Below are positions 36,610-46,767 of a stretch of DNA of 55,558 nt, piece after piece (within the stretch, counting starts at the first letter, position 1; each line of letters begins with the position of its first letter). Source of the DNA: Deltaproteobacteria bacterium (GTDB taxonomy: Bacteria; Desulfobacterota; Binatia; Binatales; Binataceae); NCBI GenBank assembly GCA_021817345.1, contig JAKAVC010000012.1, forward strand, positions 1-55,558, read 5' to 3'. A program made the position numbers and the translations under genes. The notes under the pieces were generated by a model that saw only the letters and a list, made by a program, of their open reading frames with translations, did not search any database and was not told the DNA's origin.

Positions 36610-37629
36610 TCAATCGGGTGGAAAGACATGGCAGGCGACGGCGTGTCCGCCGTGCCCGGTCTCGAGCGCCGGTTCCACCTTCCGGCAAATATCCTTTGCA
36701 TAGGGGCATCGTGGATGGAAGGCGCATCCTTTGGGCGGATCGACCGGACTCGGCACCTCGCCCGGCAGCTTGATACGCTCGGCGCGCGCCTGCGGATTGA
36801 CCGAGGGAATCGCCGACAGGAGCGCTCGCGTATAGGGATGGCGCGGGTTCGAGTAGATCTCGTCGCGGCTCGCCAACTCCACGATCTTTCCAAGATACAT
36901 GATAGCGACGCGCTGGCTTATGTGCTCGACCACGCGGAGGTCGTGAGCGATAAACAGGTACGTCAGCCGGAGCCGCTCCTGGAGGTCCTGCAAGAGGTTG
37001 ATTATCTGCGCCTGGATCGAAACGTCGAGCGCGGAGACCGGCTCGTCGAGCACGAGGAAACGCGGATTCACCGCAAGCGCGCGCGCGATTCCGATCCGCT
37101 GGCGCTGCCCGCCCGAAAACTCGTGCGGATAACGGTTCATCGCCCCCGCGTCGAGCCCGACCAGTTCGAGCAGCTCGGCGATCCGGCGCTCCTTCTCCGC
37201 TCCGCGCGCGAGACGGTGGATCTCGATTCCCTCGCCGACGATCGAACGCACCCGCATCCGGGGGTTGAGCGAGGCGTAGGGGTCCTGGAAGACGAGCTGC
37301 ATCTGGCGCCTTAGCGCGCGCAACTCCTTGCGCGAGAGCGCGGCAAGGTCGCGCCCGTCGAAGATGACGCGTCCTGAGGTCGGCTCGATAAGCTTGAGCA
37401 GCAGGCGCCCCAGCGTCGATTTGCCCGACCCCGATTCGCCGACCAGTCCGAGGGTTTCGCCCGAGTGGATGTCGAGGCTGACCGCGCTGACCGCCTTGAC
37501 GGTGAGCCGATGGCGGCTTAAGAGTCCGCTCGCGCCGGCCTCGAACTCCTTGCCGAGATTTTCGGCCCTGACCAGCGGCGCTCCCGTCGCGGGCATCGCG
37601 GCCGGGCTATACGCGGATACAGGCGACAT
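36610..37629 (-). CDS. dppF: Dipeptide/oligopeptide ABC transporter ATP-binding protein (DppF/OppF type)
   Basis: The ATPase has Walker [17 protein letters not shown]-loop [12 protein letters not shown], signature [15 protein letters not shown], Walker [15 protein letters not shown] and a switch His ([11 protein letters not shown]). The C-terminal extension [12 protein letters not shown], then [20 protein letters not shown] with its cysteines, marks the Opp/Dpp family. The start at 37629 overlaps the dppD end by 23 bases; an ATG at 37596 is the alternative. It pairs with DppD to power the permease. Confidence 0.95.
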   Translation of the reverse strand: MSPVSAYSPAAMPATGAPLVRAENLGKEFEAGASGLLSRHRLTVKAVSAVSLDIHSGETLGLVGESGSGKSTLGRLLLKLIEPTSGRVIFDGRDLAALSRKELRALRRQMQLVFQDPYASLNPRMRVRSIVGEGIEIHRLARGAEKERRIAELLELVGLDAGAMNRYPHEFSGGQRQRIGIARALAVNPRFLVLDEPVSALDVSIQAQIINLLQDLQERLRLTYLFIAHDLRVVEHISQRVAIMYLGKIVELASRDEIYSNPRHPYTRALLSAIPSVNPQARAERIKLPGEVPSPVDPPKGCAFHPRCPYAKDICRKVEPALETGHGGHAVACHVFPPD

Positions 37630-38566
37630 AGTGGTTGGGTGCCTTTTCTTCGAGCGGCGGTTCAACTTCGGCGCATCGCGCAATCGCTATCGGGCATCGC
37701 GGATGGAACCGGCATCCGGGCGGCGGCTTGAGCGCGCTCGGAATGGTCCCGGGGATCGCCTGGAGGCGGCGATGGCGCGCTCCGTCAACTCCGGGAATCG
37801 ATTCCAGCAATCCCTTCGTATACGGATTCATCGGGTGGCGGAAAAGCTCGGCCGACGCCGCCTGCTCCATCACGCGCGCCGCGTACAGGATCGTAACGTC
37901 ATCGGCGTACTCGGCCACGATTCCCAGGTCGTGGGTGACAAGGATCACCGCGAGGCCCAGGCGCGATTGCAGCTCGCGGATAAGATCGAGTATCTGCGCC
38001 TGGATTGTCACGTCGAGCGCCGTTGTCGGCTCGTCGGCAATCAGCACGCGCGGATTGCACGCGAGCGCCATCGCGATCATCACCCGCTGGCGCATCCCGC
38101 CCGAGAGCTGATGCGGATAATCATCGACTCTGCGCTCGGGGTCGGCGATTCCGACCATCCTGAGCGCCTCGACCGTGCGTTCGCGCCCCTCGCTGCGCGA
38201 GACCTTCTGATGAAGCCGGACAGCCTCGGCGATCTGGCTTCCGACCGTGAAGACCGGATTCAGCGAGGTCATCGGCTCCTGGAAGATCATCGCGATTCGC
38301 GCGCCGCGCACCTGGCGCATCTCGGGCTCGGAAAGCTTCGTAAGGTCGCGGCCCTCGAACAGGATCTGGCCGCCGACGATGCGCGCCGACTCGGGCAACA
38401 GCCGCATGATCGAGAGGACCGACACGGTCTTTCCCGAACCCGACTCGCCCACCAGGCCCATCAGCTTGCCCGGCTCGACCGAAAAGCTGACGCCGTCCAC
38501 CGCGCGGACTTCTCCGTCCTCGGTGAAAAACGAGGTGCGAAGCGACTTTACTTCGAGCAACGCCAC
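37607..38566 (-). CDS. dppD: Dipeptide/oligopeptide ABC transporter ATP-binding protein (DppD/OppD type)
   Basis: The 319-residue ATPase begins [26 protein letters not shown], with Walker [70 protein letters not shown] and [12 protein letters not shown]. The Opp/Dpp end [16 protein letters not shown] and [15 protein letters not shown] is complete. It forms a heterodimer with the DppF-type ATPase. Confidence 0.96.
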   Translation of the reverse strand: MALLEVKSLRTSFFTEDGEVRAVDGVSFSVEPGKLMGLVGESGSGKTVSVLSIMRLLPESARIVGGQILFEGRDLTKLSEPEMRQVRGARIAMIFQEPMTSLNPVFTVGSQIAEAVRLHQKVSRSEGRERTVEALRMVGIADPERRVDDYPHQLSGGMRQRVMIAMALACNPRVLIADEPTTALDVTIQAQILDLIRELQSRLGLAVILVTHDLGIVAEYADDVTILYAARVMEQAASAELFRHPMNPYTKGLLESIPGVDGARHRRLQAIPGTIPSALKPPPGCRFHPRCPIAIARCAEVEPPLEEKAPNHYVACIRV

Positions 38567-38637
38567 GTGCGTCTCAGCCTACCATCCATGGCCGCGGCCC
38601 CAAAGACGCCTTGCGCCGGAAAAAAGGCCCTCCCATC

Positions 38638-39729
38638 TCACCTGAGATGCGACGGATCGAGCCGGTCGCGCAGATGATCGCCGAGGAAGTTGAATGACAT
38701 CACCGCCAGAAAAATGAAGACGCCGGGCAGCAGGATCCACGGATAATGGGCGAGCGCGTGCACGTCTTCGGCCTGCGCGAGCAGGTTGCCCCAGCTCGCG
38801 GCGGGCTCCTGGATGCCGAGGCCGAGCAGCGAAAGCGCACTCTCGCCGAGGATGAATCCGGGAATCGAGAGCGTGGCCGCGACTATCGCGTAACCCATCA
38901 CGGACGGAATCACGTGGCGCCTGAGAATCCGCCATCGCGAGGCCCCGAGCGCGCGCGCGGCTTCCACGTACGGAACCGAGCGCACCGAAGCCGTCATCCC
39001 GCGGATGACGCGGGCGAATCCCGCCCAGCCGATGAAGCTCATGATCGCGACGATCATGAAGAAGGTCTTGACCGTGCTCATCCCCGACGGAATTATCGCG
39101 GCCAGCGCGAGCAGGAAGTAAAACGACGGCAGCGACATCTCAATCTCCGACCATCGCATGATGAGGTTGTCGAGCAGTCCGCCGACATAGCCCGACAGTG
39201 CGCCAATCGTTATCCCGAGCGAAAAGGTGATCGCGACGCCGAGAATCCCGATGAACATGCTGACGCGCGAGCCGTAAACGATTCGCGAGAACAGATCCCG
39301 GCCGAGCGCGTCGCTGCCGAGGAGAAAGTACGGCGGCGCGCCGGGCGCGGTCGTAAAGATGTGTCCGCGGCTGAACAGATGCACCCATGTTCTGACGCCG
39401 CGCTCCTCGGCGTAGGTGCGCCTTACCGCGTCCGTCATGCGCATCGGGTACGCATAGAAAAATCCCCGCCGCCATTCGGACGGCGCCGCCAGATGAAGCG
39501 CCATCGGCGGGCAATCGGGCAGGCTTCGATACTGACGTGTCGGATTGTAAGGCGCGATTACCGGCGAGCCGAGCGCAAGGATGTAAAACACGGCAAGGCA
39601 GAGCGTCGAAAGCCTCACGGGCCACGACGCAAGCCGCCATTCGCGCCGGAGCTTCGCGCCCAGGCTCGCCTGCCGCTCGGGCGGCGGCGCTTCGAGCCGG
39701 ATATCCGTGCGTGGCGCCGCCGCGCTCAT
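38638..39729 (-). CDS. dppC: Dipeptide-type ABC permease (DppC/OppC)
   Basis: The 363-residue permease has an N-terminal OppC-type segment with a first transmembrane helix, then an unusually long periplasmic loop of about 90 residues with [12 protein letters not shown] before the TM core. The core shows [26 protein letters not shown], the standard DppC motif, and the EAA loop [26 protein letters not shown], which docks to the ATPase. It overlaps dppB by four bases. Confidence 0.95.
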   Translation of the reverse strand: MSAAAPRTDIRLEAPPPERQASLGAKLRREWRLASWPVRLSTLCLAVFYILALGSPVIAPYNPTRQYRSLPDCPPMALHLAAPSEWRRGFFYAYPMRMTDAVRRTYAEERGVRTWVHLFSRGHIFTTAPGAPPYFLLGSDALGRDLFSRIVYGSRVSMFIGILGVAITFSLGITIGALSGYVGGLLDNLIMRWSEIEMSLPSFYFLLALAAIIPSGMSTVKTFFMIVAIMSFIGWAGFARVIRGMTASVRSVPYVEAARALGASRWRILRRHVIPSVMGYAIVAATLSIPGFILGESALSLLGLGIQEPAASWGNLLAQAEDVHALAHYPWILLPGVFIFLAVMSFNFLGDHLRDRLDPSHLR

Positions 39730-40706
39730 TGCGACTCCATCGAGGAGAAGTCAACCCTCGGATCGACCGCGACCAGCGCGATATCCGCGAGCAGGTTTCC
39801 GACCAGCAGCAGCACCGAGCCCATCAGCACCGACCCCATCACCAGGTACACGTCGAGCGAACGCACCGCGTCGAGCAGCAGCAGGCCGAGCCCCTGCAGG
39901 TTCATGACGGCCTCGACCAACGCCGCGCCGCCGAGCAGGTCGGCCAGTCCGTAACCCGCCATCGTGACGAACGGATTAAGCGCGTTGCGCAGCACGTGCT
40001 TGTAGATTACGGCGCGCTCGGAAAGCCCCTTGGCGCGCGCGGTCCTGACGAAATCGGAATTCTTGATCTCGAGAATCTGCGAGCGCATCAGCCGCATCAG
40101 CGAGGCCATCCCGGCCGTCCCGAGCACCATCACGGGCAGGATCAAATGGTTGATGCGGTCGGCAATCTTTCCCCACAAATCGAGCTGCGGATAGAAGACC
40201 GAGTACGTCCCGCCGACCGGAAACCATCCGGTCCTGAGCGCGAGATACATCACCAGGAAGGCGAGGAAAAAATTCGGCACCGACATCCCGAAGAACGCAA
40301 GGAACGACAGCACCCGATCCCAGATCGAATTCTGCTTGACCGCGACGATGATCCCGATCGGAATCGCGAGCGACCACGCGAACAGCATGCTCGCCGCCGA
40401 CAGGATTATCGTGTTGACCGCGCGCGAGCCGATAAGGCTGAGCACGCTCACCCGGTAGGTCAGCGAGATGCCGAGATTCAGATGGACGACCGCCCAGAGC
40501 CATTTGCCGTAGCGGACCAGAAGCGGCTGATTCAGCCCGAACTGCGCCTCCATCTGCGCGATCATCTGGGGCGAAACCGACGGATTCATCTTCAGATTCG
40601 ACAGGAAATCGCCCGGCACCATCGACATCACGAGAAACGAGATGAACGTGATCCCGATGAGCAGCGGGACCATGTTGATGACGCGCTTGACGATGAACTT
40701 TCCCAT
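39726..40706 (-). CDS. dppB: Dipeptide-type ABC permease (DppB/OppB)
   Basis: The 326-residue permease starts with the DppB first helix (FIVKRVINMVPLLIGITFISFLVM), MVPGDF, and the QMIAQMEAQFGLNQPLLVRYGKWL block, and holds the EAA loop VRTARAKGLSERAVIYKHVLRNALNPFVTM. Six transmembrane segments are evident. It sits between the binding-protein gene and dppC. Confidence 0.95.
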   Translation of the reverse strand: MGKFIVKRVINMVPLLIGITFISFLVMSMVPGDFLSNLKMNPSVSPQMIAQMEAQFGLNQPLLVRYGKWLWAVVHLNLGISLTYRVSVLSLIGSRAVNTIILSAASMLFAWSLAIPIGIIVAVKQNSIWDRVLSFLAFFGMSVPNFFLAFLVMYLALRTGWFPVGGTYSVFYPQLDLWGKIADRINHLILPVMVLGTAGMASLMRLMRSQILEIKNSDFVRTARAKGLSERAVIYKHVLRNALNPFVTMAGYGLADLLGGAALVEAVMNLQGLGLLLLDAVRSLDVYLVMGSVLMGSVLLLVGNLLADIALVAVDPRVDFSSMESQ

Positions 40707-40742
40707 CCTGGAATCAGATCAACTTCGCGCGCGGCGTGGCCG

Positions 40743-42464
40743 TCAACTCTCCCGGAACTGGATCAGTTCGGGGCGGTACCTGCCCCACACCGTATCGCGG
40801 AAATTCTCGAGCGAGGTTTTGTAGGCGTCGTATGCGATCTGCCGCACCGTCTCGATCACCGGGAGCTGGTCGTGGAGGATTTGTTGGATTTGCCAGTAGT
40901 ATGGCGCGCGCGCCTTGATATCCATCACCGAGGCGCCCTCGTCGAGAAGTTGGTCGATCTTTGCCTCCCACGGCGTGGCGGGCGTCTTCTGGTTCGGATT
41001 CCACAGATGCAGATTGCCCGACGAGCGCAGGAAGTTGGCGCCGTTGTTCGGTTCGATCGTTCCGGTAAACCCGATCAGCACGCAGTCCCAGTCGAAACTG
41101 TTGGTGAGTTTATCGACGAGCGTGGTGAATTCCAGCGGCCGGTAGTTGACCTTTATTCCGAGCGTCTTCAGATCCTGCAGGAACATCGCGCACATCTGGT
41201 CGCGCGTTTGTACGCCGGTGTTGGTCGTCAGGTCGAACTCGATGCGGTTGCCTTCGGGATCGAGGCGCTCGCCCGAGCCCGCGCGATGGTATCCGGCGGA
41301 CTCCAGAAGGCCGGCGGCAAGCTTGAGGTCGTAGGCGTAGTCCTTGAGATTCGGGTTGTGAAAGATTTTGTTCGCGGGCGAAACGTCGGAAACCGCCGGC
41401 ACCGCGAGCCCGTGGAAGCAGAGATCGATCATCCCCTGCTTGTCCACCGAATGCGCCATCGCGCGCAGGAAGTTGAGATCGGTGAACCACTTGAGTTTCG
41501 GATTCGTGCGCCCCGCGCGCACGTAATGGCGCGGGTTGCGGTTGAAGCAGAAGAACAGCGAACCCGTGTCGATTCCGATCTTCTGAACGGTTATGCCCAG
41601 CGACTTCGCCTTGTCGAGCAGATCGGCGACTTCTTCCGGCCGCGGCGAATAGACGTCGGTCTGGCCGGCCATGAACTTGAGATAGGCGGCGTTCTGATCC
41701 TGCACTATCAGCACCGTCTCGCCGCGAAGCCGCGGAAGCACCTTGTCCCGCTCGACGCGCATCCAGTAGTCGGGATTGCGCCGGAACTGCATCATCTGCG
41801 CCGGCACGTAGCGCGCCAAGTCGTATGGGCCGAGCCCGACCAGCTTGCGCGGCGGCGTATTGATATTCCAGGTGCGGTTGAAGCTGCCGGCCCTGAGCGC
41901 GGGCTCAAGAACATGCGCCGGGATGATGGAAAAGCCGATCGCGTAGAGCAAGGGCGCAAACGGCTTCGGGATGCGCATCACGACCGTGTAATCATCGGGA
42001 GCTTCGGCGACGATCGGTTTCCCATCCACGGTCAGGGTCGGGCGGGAACTGTTCGGAACCTCGGGATCGTAGATGGTGGCAAGCGTGAAAACGACATCGT
42101 GCGCGGTGAACGGCCTGCCGTCGGACCATTTGACGTCGCGCAGCAGATGGAACGTGATCGTGCGCCCGCCGTCGGCGATGTCCCAGCTTTTTGCGAGCGC
42201 GGGCTCGGGCAGCGTGGTCAGCGGGTTGACATTGACCAGCCCGTCGAAGAGCCGTCCGGTCACCTGTCCGGAGGCGGTGTCGGTGACGAGGATGGGATTG
42301 AATGTGCGCGGATCGCTGGTGGTCGAACTGTAGAGGACTTGCTGCTCGGCGTGATTGAAGGACGGATAATCGACGTGGCATCCCGCCGCGCCAAGCCCCG
42401 CCGCGGCGGCCGCCGCGATTTTCAGAAAATCACGGCGATTGATTCCGCCCTTTCCGCTAGCCAT
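40743..42464 (-). CDS. ABC transporter substrate-binding lipoprotein, family 5, Tat-exported
   Basis: The 573-residue protein has a Tat signal (NRRDFLKIAAAAAAGLG) with a lipobox ending in Cys29 (GAAGC), so it should be exported folded and anchored by lipid. The rest is a family 5 binding protein: LYSSTTSDPRTFNPILVTD, GLVNVNPLTTLPEPALAKSWDI, KWSDGRPFTAHDVVFTL and YRPLEFTTLVDKL. It supplies the Dpp-type permease. The ligand may be a peptide, but this family also binds other compounds. It overlaps the upstream lipoprotein gene by eight bases. Confidence 0.94.
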   Translation of the reverse strand: MASGKGGINRRDFLKIAAAAAAGLGAAGCHVDYPSFNHAEQQVLYSSTTSDPRTFNPILVTDTASGQVTGRLFDGLVNVNPLTTLPEPALAKSWDIADGGRTITFHLLRDVKWSDGRPFTAHDVVFTLATIYDPEVPNSSRPTLTVDGKPIVAEAPDDYTVVMRIPKPFAPLLYAIGFSIIPAHVLEPALRAGSFNRTWNINTPPRKLVGLGPYDLARYVPAQMMQFRRNPDYWMRVERDKVLPRLRGETVLIVQDQNAAYLKFMAGQTDVYSPRPEEVADLLDKAKSLGITVQKIGIDTGSLFFCFNRNPRHYVRAGRTNPKLKWFTDLNFLRAMAHSVDKQGMIDLCFHGLAVPAVSDVSPANKIFHNPNLKDYAYDLKLAAGLLESAGYHRAGSGERLDPEGNRIEFDLTTNTGVQTRDQMCAMFLQDLKTLGIKVNYRPLEFTTLVDKLTNSFDWDCVLIGFTGTIEPNNGANFLRSSGNLHLWNPNQKTPATPWEAKIDQLLDEGASVMDIKARAPYYWQIQQILHDQLPVIETVRQIAYDAYKTSLENFRDTVWGRYRPELIQFRES

Positions 42465-43344
42465 CGAAAACGCCGCGCCCGCCTTGCGCCATGCCTATAT
42501 CGATTCGTTTCGCGCCGGGACCGGGCGTCAGCACGAACAGCGAATCGGGCAGGTTGCCGTTGATGATCGGGCGGCTGTAGTTGAACTTCACGTGGCTCTT
42601 CGCGAGGGGAAAATCGGCTTCGACTTCGTACGGAAACATCACGCCGCCGATATCCCGATAGTCGCGATAGCGCACCTCATAGTTCAAGTCTCCGCCCGCA
42701 AGCCGCTCGCGCACCAGGACAAGCTCGCCGCCCTCGAATCCGAGATCGCGCTCGTCGCCGTTCGCCTCCCGGTAGGTCGCAACCAGCATCCCATCCACCG
42801 TGGCGACGGAAACCGGTGGCGATGAATTCGAGCCGCGCGGCGCGATTCCCATCAGAAGCCGCACCGCGTCGGGCGGCGCCATCGGAATCCGCGCAAACCT
42901 GTCGAGCGTCGCGGCGCTCGCCGTCCCGTTCATCAGGGTATTTTTCGAGGGCTCGAAAATCTGAAGATGCCCGTCGCGAGCCGCCACGACCAGCGCGACG
43001 CCGAACGGCGTAAGCGCCTCGACGCGCAGGCTCGCCGGCCGGCGCATCGCGATCTCCTCGCGCGCCTTAACGTCCTGGCCGCCGCCCCGATATTCCATCA
43101 CCGCGCTGGTGCGCATCGATTCGATTTGCTGGTCGCGGCGCGAAAGCGCCTCGGTCAGACGCGCAAGGCCTGCCGCCGCGGGCGGTGGGACGGCGGGCGC
43201 GGGCGCACGTGTCGTGGCGGCGCATCCGGCAAACACGAGCGCAACCAGAACCGCTGCGCTCGCCGCGCCAGGGCGGCGTTTCGGGTTCCGGCTTCGACGG
43301 CTAGTGGCTGCCAGTGGCGGTCGCCGCCGAGCCGCTGATCGCAT
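42457..43344 (-). CDS. LolA/DUF4292-like envelope lipoprotein
   Basis: The 295-residue protein has a long basic leader, a hydrophobic stretch and lipobox VFAGC at Cys41. The mature part contains MRTSAVMEYRGGGQDVKAREEIAMRRPASLRVEALTPFGVAL and ends VRYRDYRDIGGVMFPYEVEADFPLAKSHVKFNYS, typical of the beta-rich half-barrel of DUF4292/LolA-B-like lipoproteins. The role may be lipid or lipoprotein binding at the outer membrane. It overlaps the TPR gene by 44 bases and the binding-protein gene by eight, so all three are likely co-translated. The only standard start is ATG 43344. Confidence 0.8.
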   Translation of the reverse strand: MRSAARRRPPLAATSRRSRNPKRRPGAASAAVLVALVFAGCAATTRAPAPAVPPPAAAGLARLTEALSRRDQQIESMRTSAVMEYRGGGQDVKAREEIAMRRPASLRVEALTPFGVALVVAARDGHLQIFEPSKNTLMNGTASAATLDRFARIPMAPPDAVRLLMGIAPRGSNSSPPVSVATVDGMLVATYREANGDERDLGFEGGELVLVRERLAGGDLNYEVRYRDYRDIGGVMFPYEVEADFPLAKSHVKFNYSRPIINGNLPDSLFVLTPGPGAKRIDIGMAQGGRGVFDG

Positions 43345-45094
43345 TTTTGAGGTCCTGAATCTTGTCCTTGAGCCGCGCGATCTGGTCGGACTCTTTCGCT
43401 CTCTTGAGAGCGTCGAGGTACTCGTGGGAAGCTTCCCTGAAGTCGCCGACCTTGCGGTAGGCGTCGCCCAGATGCTCGGTGATGGTGGGATCGTTGCCGC
43501 TCAGGTTGACGGCCCGCTCCAACTGCTCAATCGCTTTCCTGTATTCGCCCTTCTGGTAGTAAACCCATCCGAGGCTGTCGATATAGAAGCCGTCCTCAGG
43601 CTCGATATCGAGGGCGCGCTTGACCAGGCGCTCGGCCTCGTCGAGGTTCTTGCCCTGCTCGGCGTAGGTGTAGCCGAGGTAGTTAAGCGCCTGGGAGTTG
43701 TTGGGGTTCAATTCGATCGCCTTGCGCATCTCGGCCATCCCGGCGTCGCGCTGATGGTCTTCGTCGAGCAGCGCGCCGAGGGTGAAATGGTACTTGTCGC
43801 TCTTGGGATCGAGCTCGACCATTTTCCGCGCGAGCGCGATCGCGCTGGCGTAGTCTTTTTTCTCCTGGTAAACCCCGACCAGGAAACCCATTATTTCGAT
43901 GTTGTTCGGGCGCTTTTTGAGCGCCTGCTTAAGCGCGTCGATCGCCGAGTCATAGTTCTTTTCCTTGTCATACAGGTAGGCAAGCTGCAGGCGCGACTCA
44001 ACGTAGTGATCGTTGGCCTTGGGAATCTTGTTGAACTCTTCGATCGCCTTGTCGTTCTCGTTCAGTTCCGTGTAGACGGTGCCGAGGTAATAGCGCACGC
44101 GGAAGTTCTTGGGCTGGGCCGCGAGCACCAGGTTGAACTCGGTCGCCGCGCGATCGAAATCGCCGCGTTCGAAGTAGACCAGTCCGATCTTGGTGCGGGT
44201 GTCGGCCGGGTCGGTCTCCATCGCCTCCAGATGCCTGAGCTGCCGCAGGGCTTTGTTGTAATTCTTCTGCCCGACGTACAATTCGGCCAGGCGCTTGCGC
44301 ACCAGCTGGTTATTGGGGTTCACCTGGAGCACTTTCTTGTAGTACTCGATGGCCTGCTTGGGTTTTCCCTCGATCTCACGCAGCACCGCGAGGTCGAGCA
44401 GCACCAGCTCGGACTGGGGATTCAGGTTCAGGGCCTTTGCGTAATAGCTCTCGGCAGCCTTGTAATTCTTCGCCACCACCATCACGCGCGCCGCGTAGTA
44501 ATAGCCGAGGAACGAATTAGGATTGAGCTTGATCAGCTTCTTGAAGACGGCTTCAGCCTTCGCATACTTTCCCTGCTTGGCGTAAAGCGTGCCCAGGTAA
44601 AGATGAGCTTCCTGGTTCCGGGGATCGAGGCTCAGGATGGAGTTGTACTGTTGTTCGGCTGTCTGATCCTTGCCGAGCGCCGAGTTAATCCCGGCGCCAA
44701 GCAAAAGCGCCCGAACCGACTTGGGGTCGAGAGTGATAGCGCGGTCAACCTGCTCGAGCGCGTCCTTGAGCCGCCCGTCGCGCACGTACATCGTCGCGAG
44801 CATCACCCTGAGCTTTGCATTGTTCGGGTCGTACTTGACCGCTTCTTCGAGCGCGGCCAGGGCTTCCTTGCGGTCACCGTTGTTGATCGCGGCCTGGGCC
44901 CGAAGAAACGCGCCCATCGCCTTCGCGGAGTCGGGAATCTTGACGAAGGGAACTCCGCCGAACGGGCTTGGGCCCTCAGCGCTGGCGGTCCGAACCGGAT
45001 GGGCGCTGTTGTCCGACATGCGCGCGCAACCGGCAAGACCAACGCAGGCGGCGGCCAACAACACCAGCGCGGACCTTACGCAAAATCTCAACAT
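43301..45094 (-). CDS. TPR-repeat lipoprotein
   Basis: About 597 residues. A lipoprotein signal (MLRFCVRSALVLLAAACVGLAGC, Cys23) is followed by an almost continuous array of tetratricopeptide repeats, each about 34 residues with alternating small and aromatic positions (for example YLGTLYAKQGKYAKAEAVFKKLIKLNPNS), probably fourteen or more. The protein would be a periplasmic scaffold, likely attached to a membrane. A Met upstream at 45136 is possible, but the later start gives a cleaner signal. It opens a same-strand run with the LolA-like lipoprotein and the Dpp genes. The binding partner is unknown. Confidence 0.9.
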   Translation of the reverse strand: MLRFCVRSALVLLAAACVGLAGCARMSDNSAHPVRTASAEGPSPFGGVPFVKIPDSAKAMGAFLRAQAAINNGDRKEALAALEEAVKYDPNNAKLRVMLATMYVRDGRLKDALEQVDRAITLDPKSVRALLLGAGINSALGKDQTAEQQYNSILSLDPRNQEAHLYLGTLYAKQGKYAKAEAVFKKLIKLNPNSFLGYYYAARVMVVAKNYKAAESYYAKALNLNPQSELVLLDLAVLREIEGKPKQAIEYYKKVLQVNPNNQLVRKRLAELYVGQKNYNKALRQLRHLEAMETDPADTRTKIGLVYFERGDFDRAATEFNLVLAAQPKNFRVRYYLGTVYTELNENDKAIEEFNKIPKANDHYVESRLQLAYLYDKEKNYDSAIDALKQALKKRPNNIEIMGFLVGVYQEKKDYASAIALARKMVELDPKSDKYHFTLGALLDEDHQRDAGMAEMRKAIELNPNNSQALNYLGYTYAEQGKNLDEAERLVKRALDIEPEDGFYIDSLGWVYYQKGEYRKAIEQLERAVNLSGNDPTITEHLGDAYRKVGDFREASHEYLDALKRAKESDQIARLKDKIQDLKNAISGSAATATGSH

Positions 45095-45330
45095 CCAGTG
45101 GGAATTCCGTGGGGGTTCCTGAATCACAGCTAACATGGCGGTACCGGAGCGTCAACCAAACCCCTTTCGCACACGGGCCGATGAGTGGAGCCACGCCCGG
45201 GTTCGTTCGACACCTCCCCATTATAGACTTTTCGCGCGGGGAGGCGACGAGCTTTTGCATTGTTTTTTTGGCTCCTTGCACCGCCCTTTCGCACTCGGAT
45301 AGAGCCTGAGGCCGGAGTTGCGCTAATCCG

Positions 45331-46737
45331 ATGCCGGTCGTCGTTACTCAGGTCCCCGATTCTGTCCCATCCCGCTCTCGCGGAGAACCGTTGTCGCGGA
45401 CGGGACGGCGGCTCGGCCTGCTGCCTCTCATATGCGTGATGTACCTGGTCATCAGCGGCGGCGCCTACGGCCTCGAAGACGCGGTGCATGCGGCGGGGCC
45501 GAAGCTCGTCGTCCTGCTCTGCCTGCTCGTTCCGCTGACGCTCAGCCTTCCGACCGGCCTGATGGCGGCGGAGTTGACGGCGCTGATGCCCGTTGAGGGC
45601 GGCTTTTACTTTTGGGTGAAGGAAGGATTGGGGCCGTTCGCCGGATTCGCCGAGGCGTACTTCACGATGCTGTACACCGCGGTTGACATGGCGATTTACC
45701 CGGTGCTGTTCGCGAGTTACCTGAGCTTCCTCAGGCCGATTTCGCCCGCAGTGCAGGCGATACTGGCGGTTTCGATCGTATGGTTGGCGGGACTCCTCAA
45801 TCTCGCAGGCATTCGTCCGGTCGGCTTCACCTCGGTGCTGCTCGCCGCGCTATTGCTGTCCCCGATGGCGGCGCTGGTGATCGCGGGACTTCCGAGGATC
45901 ATCCATTTCGTCGCGCCGGCCGAGGCGTTGTTTCCCTCGGGCTTCGCGGGCGCGCTCGGCGCGGGGCTTACCGTGGTCATCTGGAATTTCTCGGGATGGG
46001 AGAACCTGAGCGTCGTCGCGGGCGAACTCGAGGACGCGGGCCGCAACTATCTGCGCGCGATCATCGTGACGATTCCGCTGGTCGTCGCGGGCTACGTGCT
46101 CCCGCTGCTGGTCTCGGTTTCAGGAAACACAAGCGCGGCGAATTGGCGGATAGGATGGTTCTCGCACGTCGGGTACGCGATCGGCGGGCCAATTCTGGGC
46201 GCGTCGCTCGCAATCGGCGGCGCGCTGATGGCGTTCTCGGTGTTCGAGGCGGCGATGCTATGGGTGTCGCGGATGCCTTACGTGCTGGCGCGCGAGGGTT
46301 ATCTGCCGCGCTCGCTGACCGAGGTATGGCAGGCGACGGTCGCTCCGTGGAAATCGATACTGGCATCGTGCGCGCTCTTCACCCTCCTGGTGCCGCTCGG
46401 ATTCGTTGCGCTGGTGGTGCTCGATGTTTTCTTCTACATGGCGGCGCTCGTGCTCGAGATGGCGGCGATGGTGCGGCTAAGAAGGCTTCGGCCCGCGCGC
46501 GACGGGCTGTTCAAAGTGGGCGCAGGCGGATTCGGGCTTTACCTGGTCGCGGGCCTTCCGGTTCTTACCTGGCTTGCGACCTTCGGCCTTGCGATATCGC
46601 ACGGCGACGGGCACGGCGATTTTTTGGTTGCGATCGCGCTCGGCGCAACCGTATGGCCGGCCTACGCGATCGCGCGCTGGCGCTACGGCGGCCCGGCCAA
46701 GCCGGTCGAGGAGCGCGCCGTCACCGCCAAAGCGTGA
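45331..46737 (+). CDS. APC-superfamily amino-acid/polyamine permease
   Basis: The 468-residue protein has about twelve transmembrane helices. The family pattern is visible in GLLPLICVMYLVISGGAYGLEDAVHAAG (helix 1 with the glycine-rich unwound segment), LTALMPVEGGFYFWVKEGLGPFAGFAEAYF, and FSGWENLSVVAGELEDAGRNYLRAII (the conserved helix 6 and substrate loop). The substrate is not readable. It is divergent from the TPR lipoprotein gene and converges on a glycosyltransferase gene. Confidence 0.9.
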   Translation: MPVVVTQVPDSVPSRSRGEPLSRTGRRLGLLPLICVMYLVISGGAYGLEDAVHAAGPKLVVLLCLLVPLTLSLPTGLMAAELTALMPVEGGFYFWVKEGLGPFAGFAEAYFTMLYTAVDMAIYPVLFASYLSFLRPISPAVQAILAVSIVWLAGLLNLAGIRPVGFTSVLLAALLLSPMAALVIAGLPRIIHFVAPAEALFPSGFAGALGAGLTVVIWNFSGWENLSVVAGELEDAGRNYLRAIIVTIPLVVAGYVLPLLVSVSGNTSAANWRIGWFSHVGYAIGGPILGASLAIGGALMAFSVFEAAMLWVSRMPYVLAREGYLPRSLTEVWQATVAPWKSILASCALFTLLVPLGFVALVVLDVFFYMAALVLEMAAMVRLRRLRPARDGLFKVGAGGFGLYLVAGLPVLTWLATFGLAISHGDGHGDFLVAIALGATVWPAYAIARWRYGGPAKPVEERAVTAKA

Positions 46738-46767
46738 CGCTCGCCCGCACGTCGCATCTTTGCGCTC

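Noticed and set aside
39537-42563. A 1008-codon plus-strand frame
   Set aside because: It is antisense to the Dpp permease and binding-protein genes, whose motifs are unambiguous; its product is Arg/His-rich low-complexity.
43109-45133. A 674-codon plus-strand frame with hydrophobic repeats
   Set aside because: It mirrors the TPR array on the opposite strand, so its periodicity is only the antisense of the repeats.
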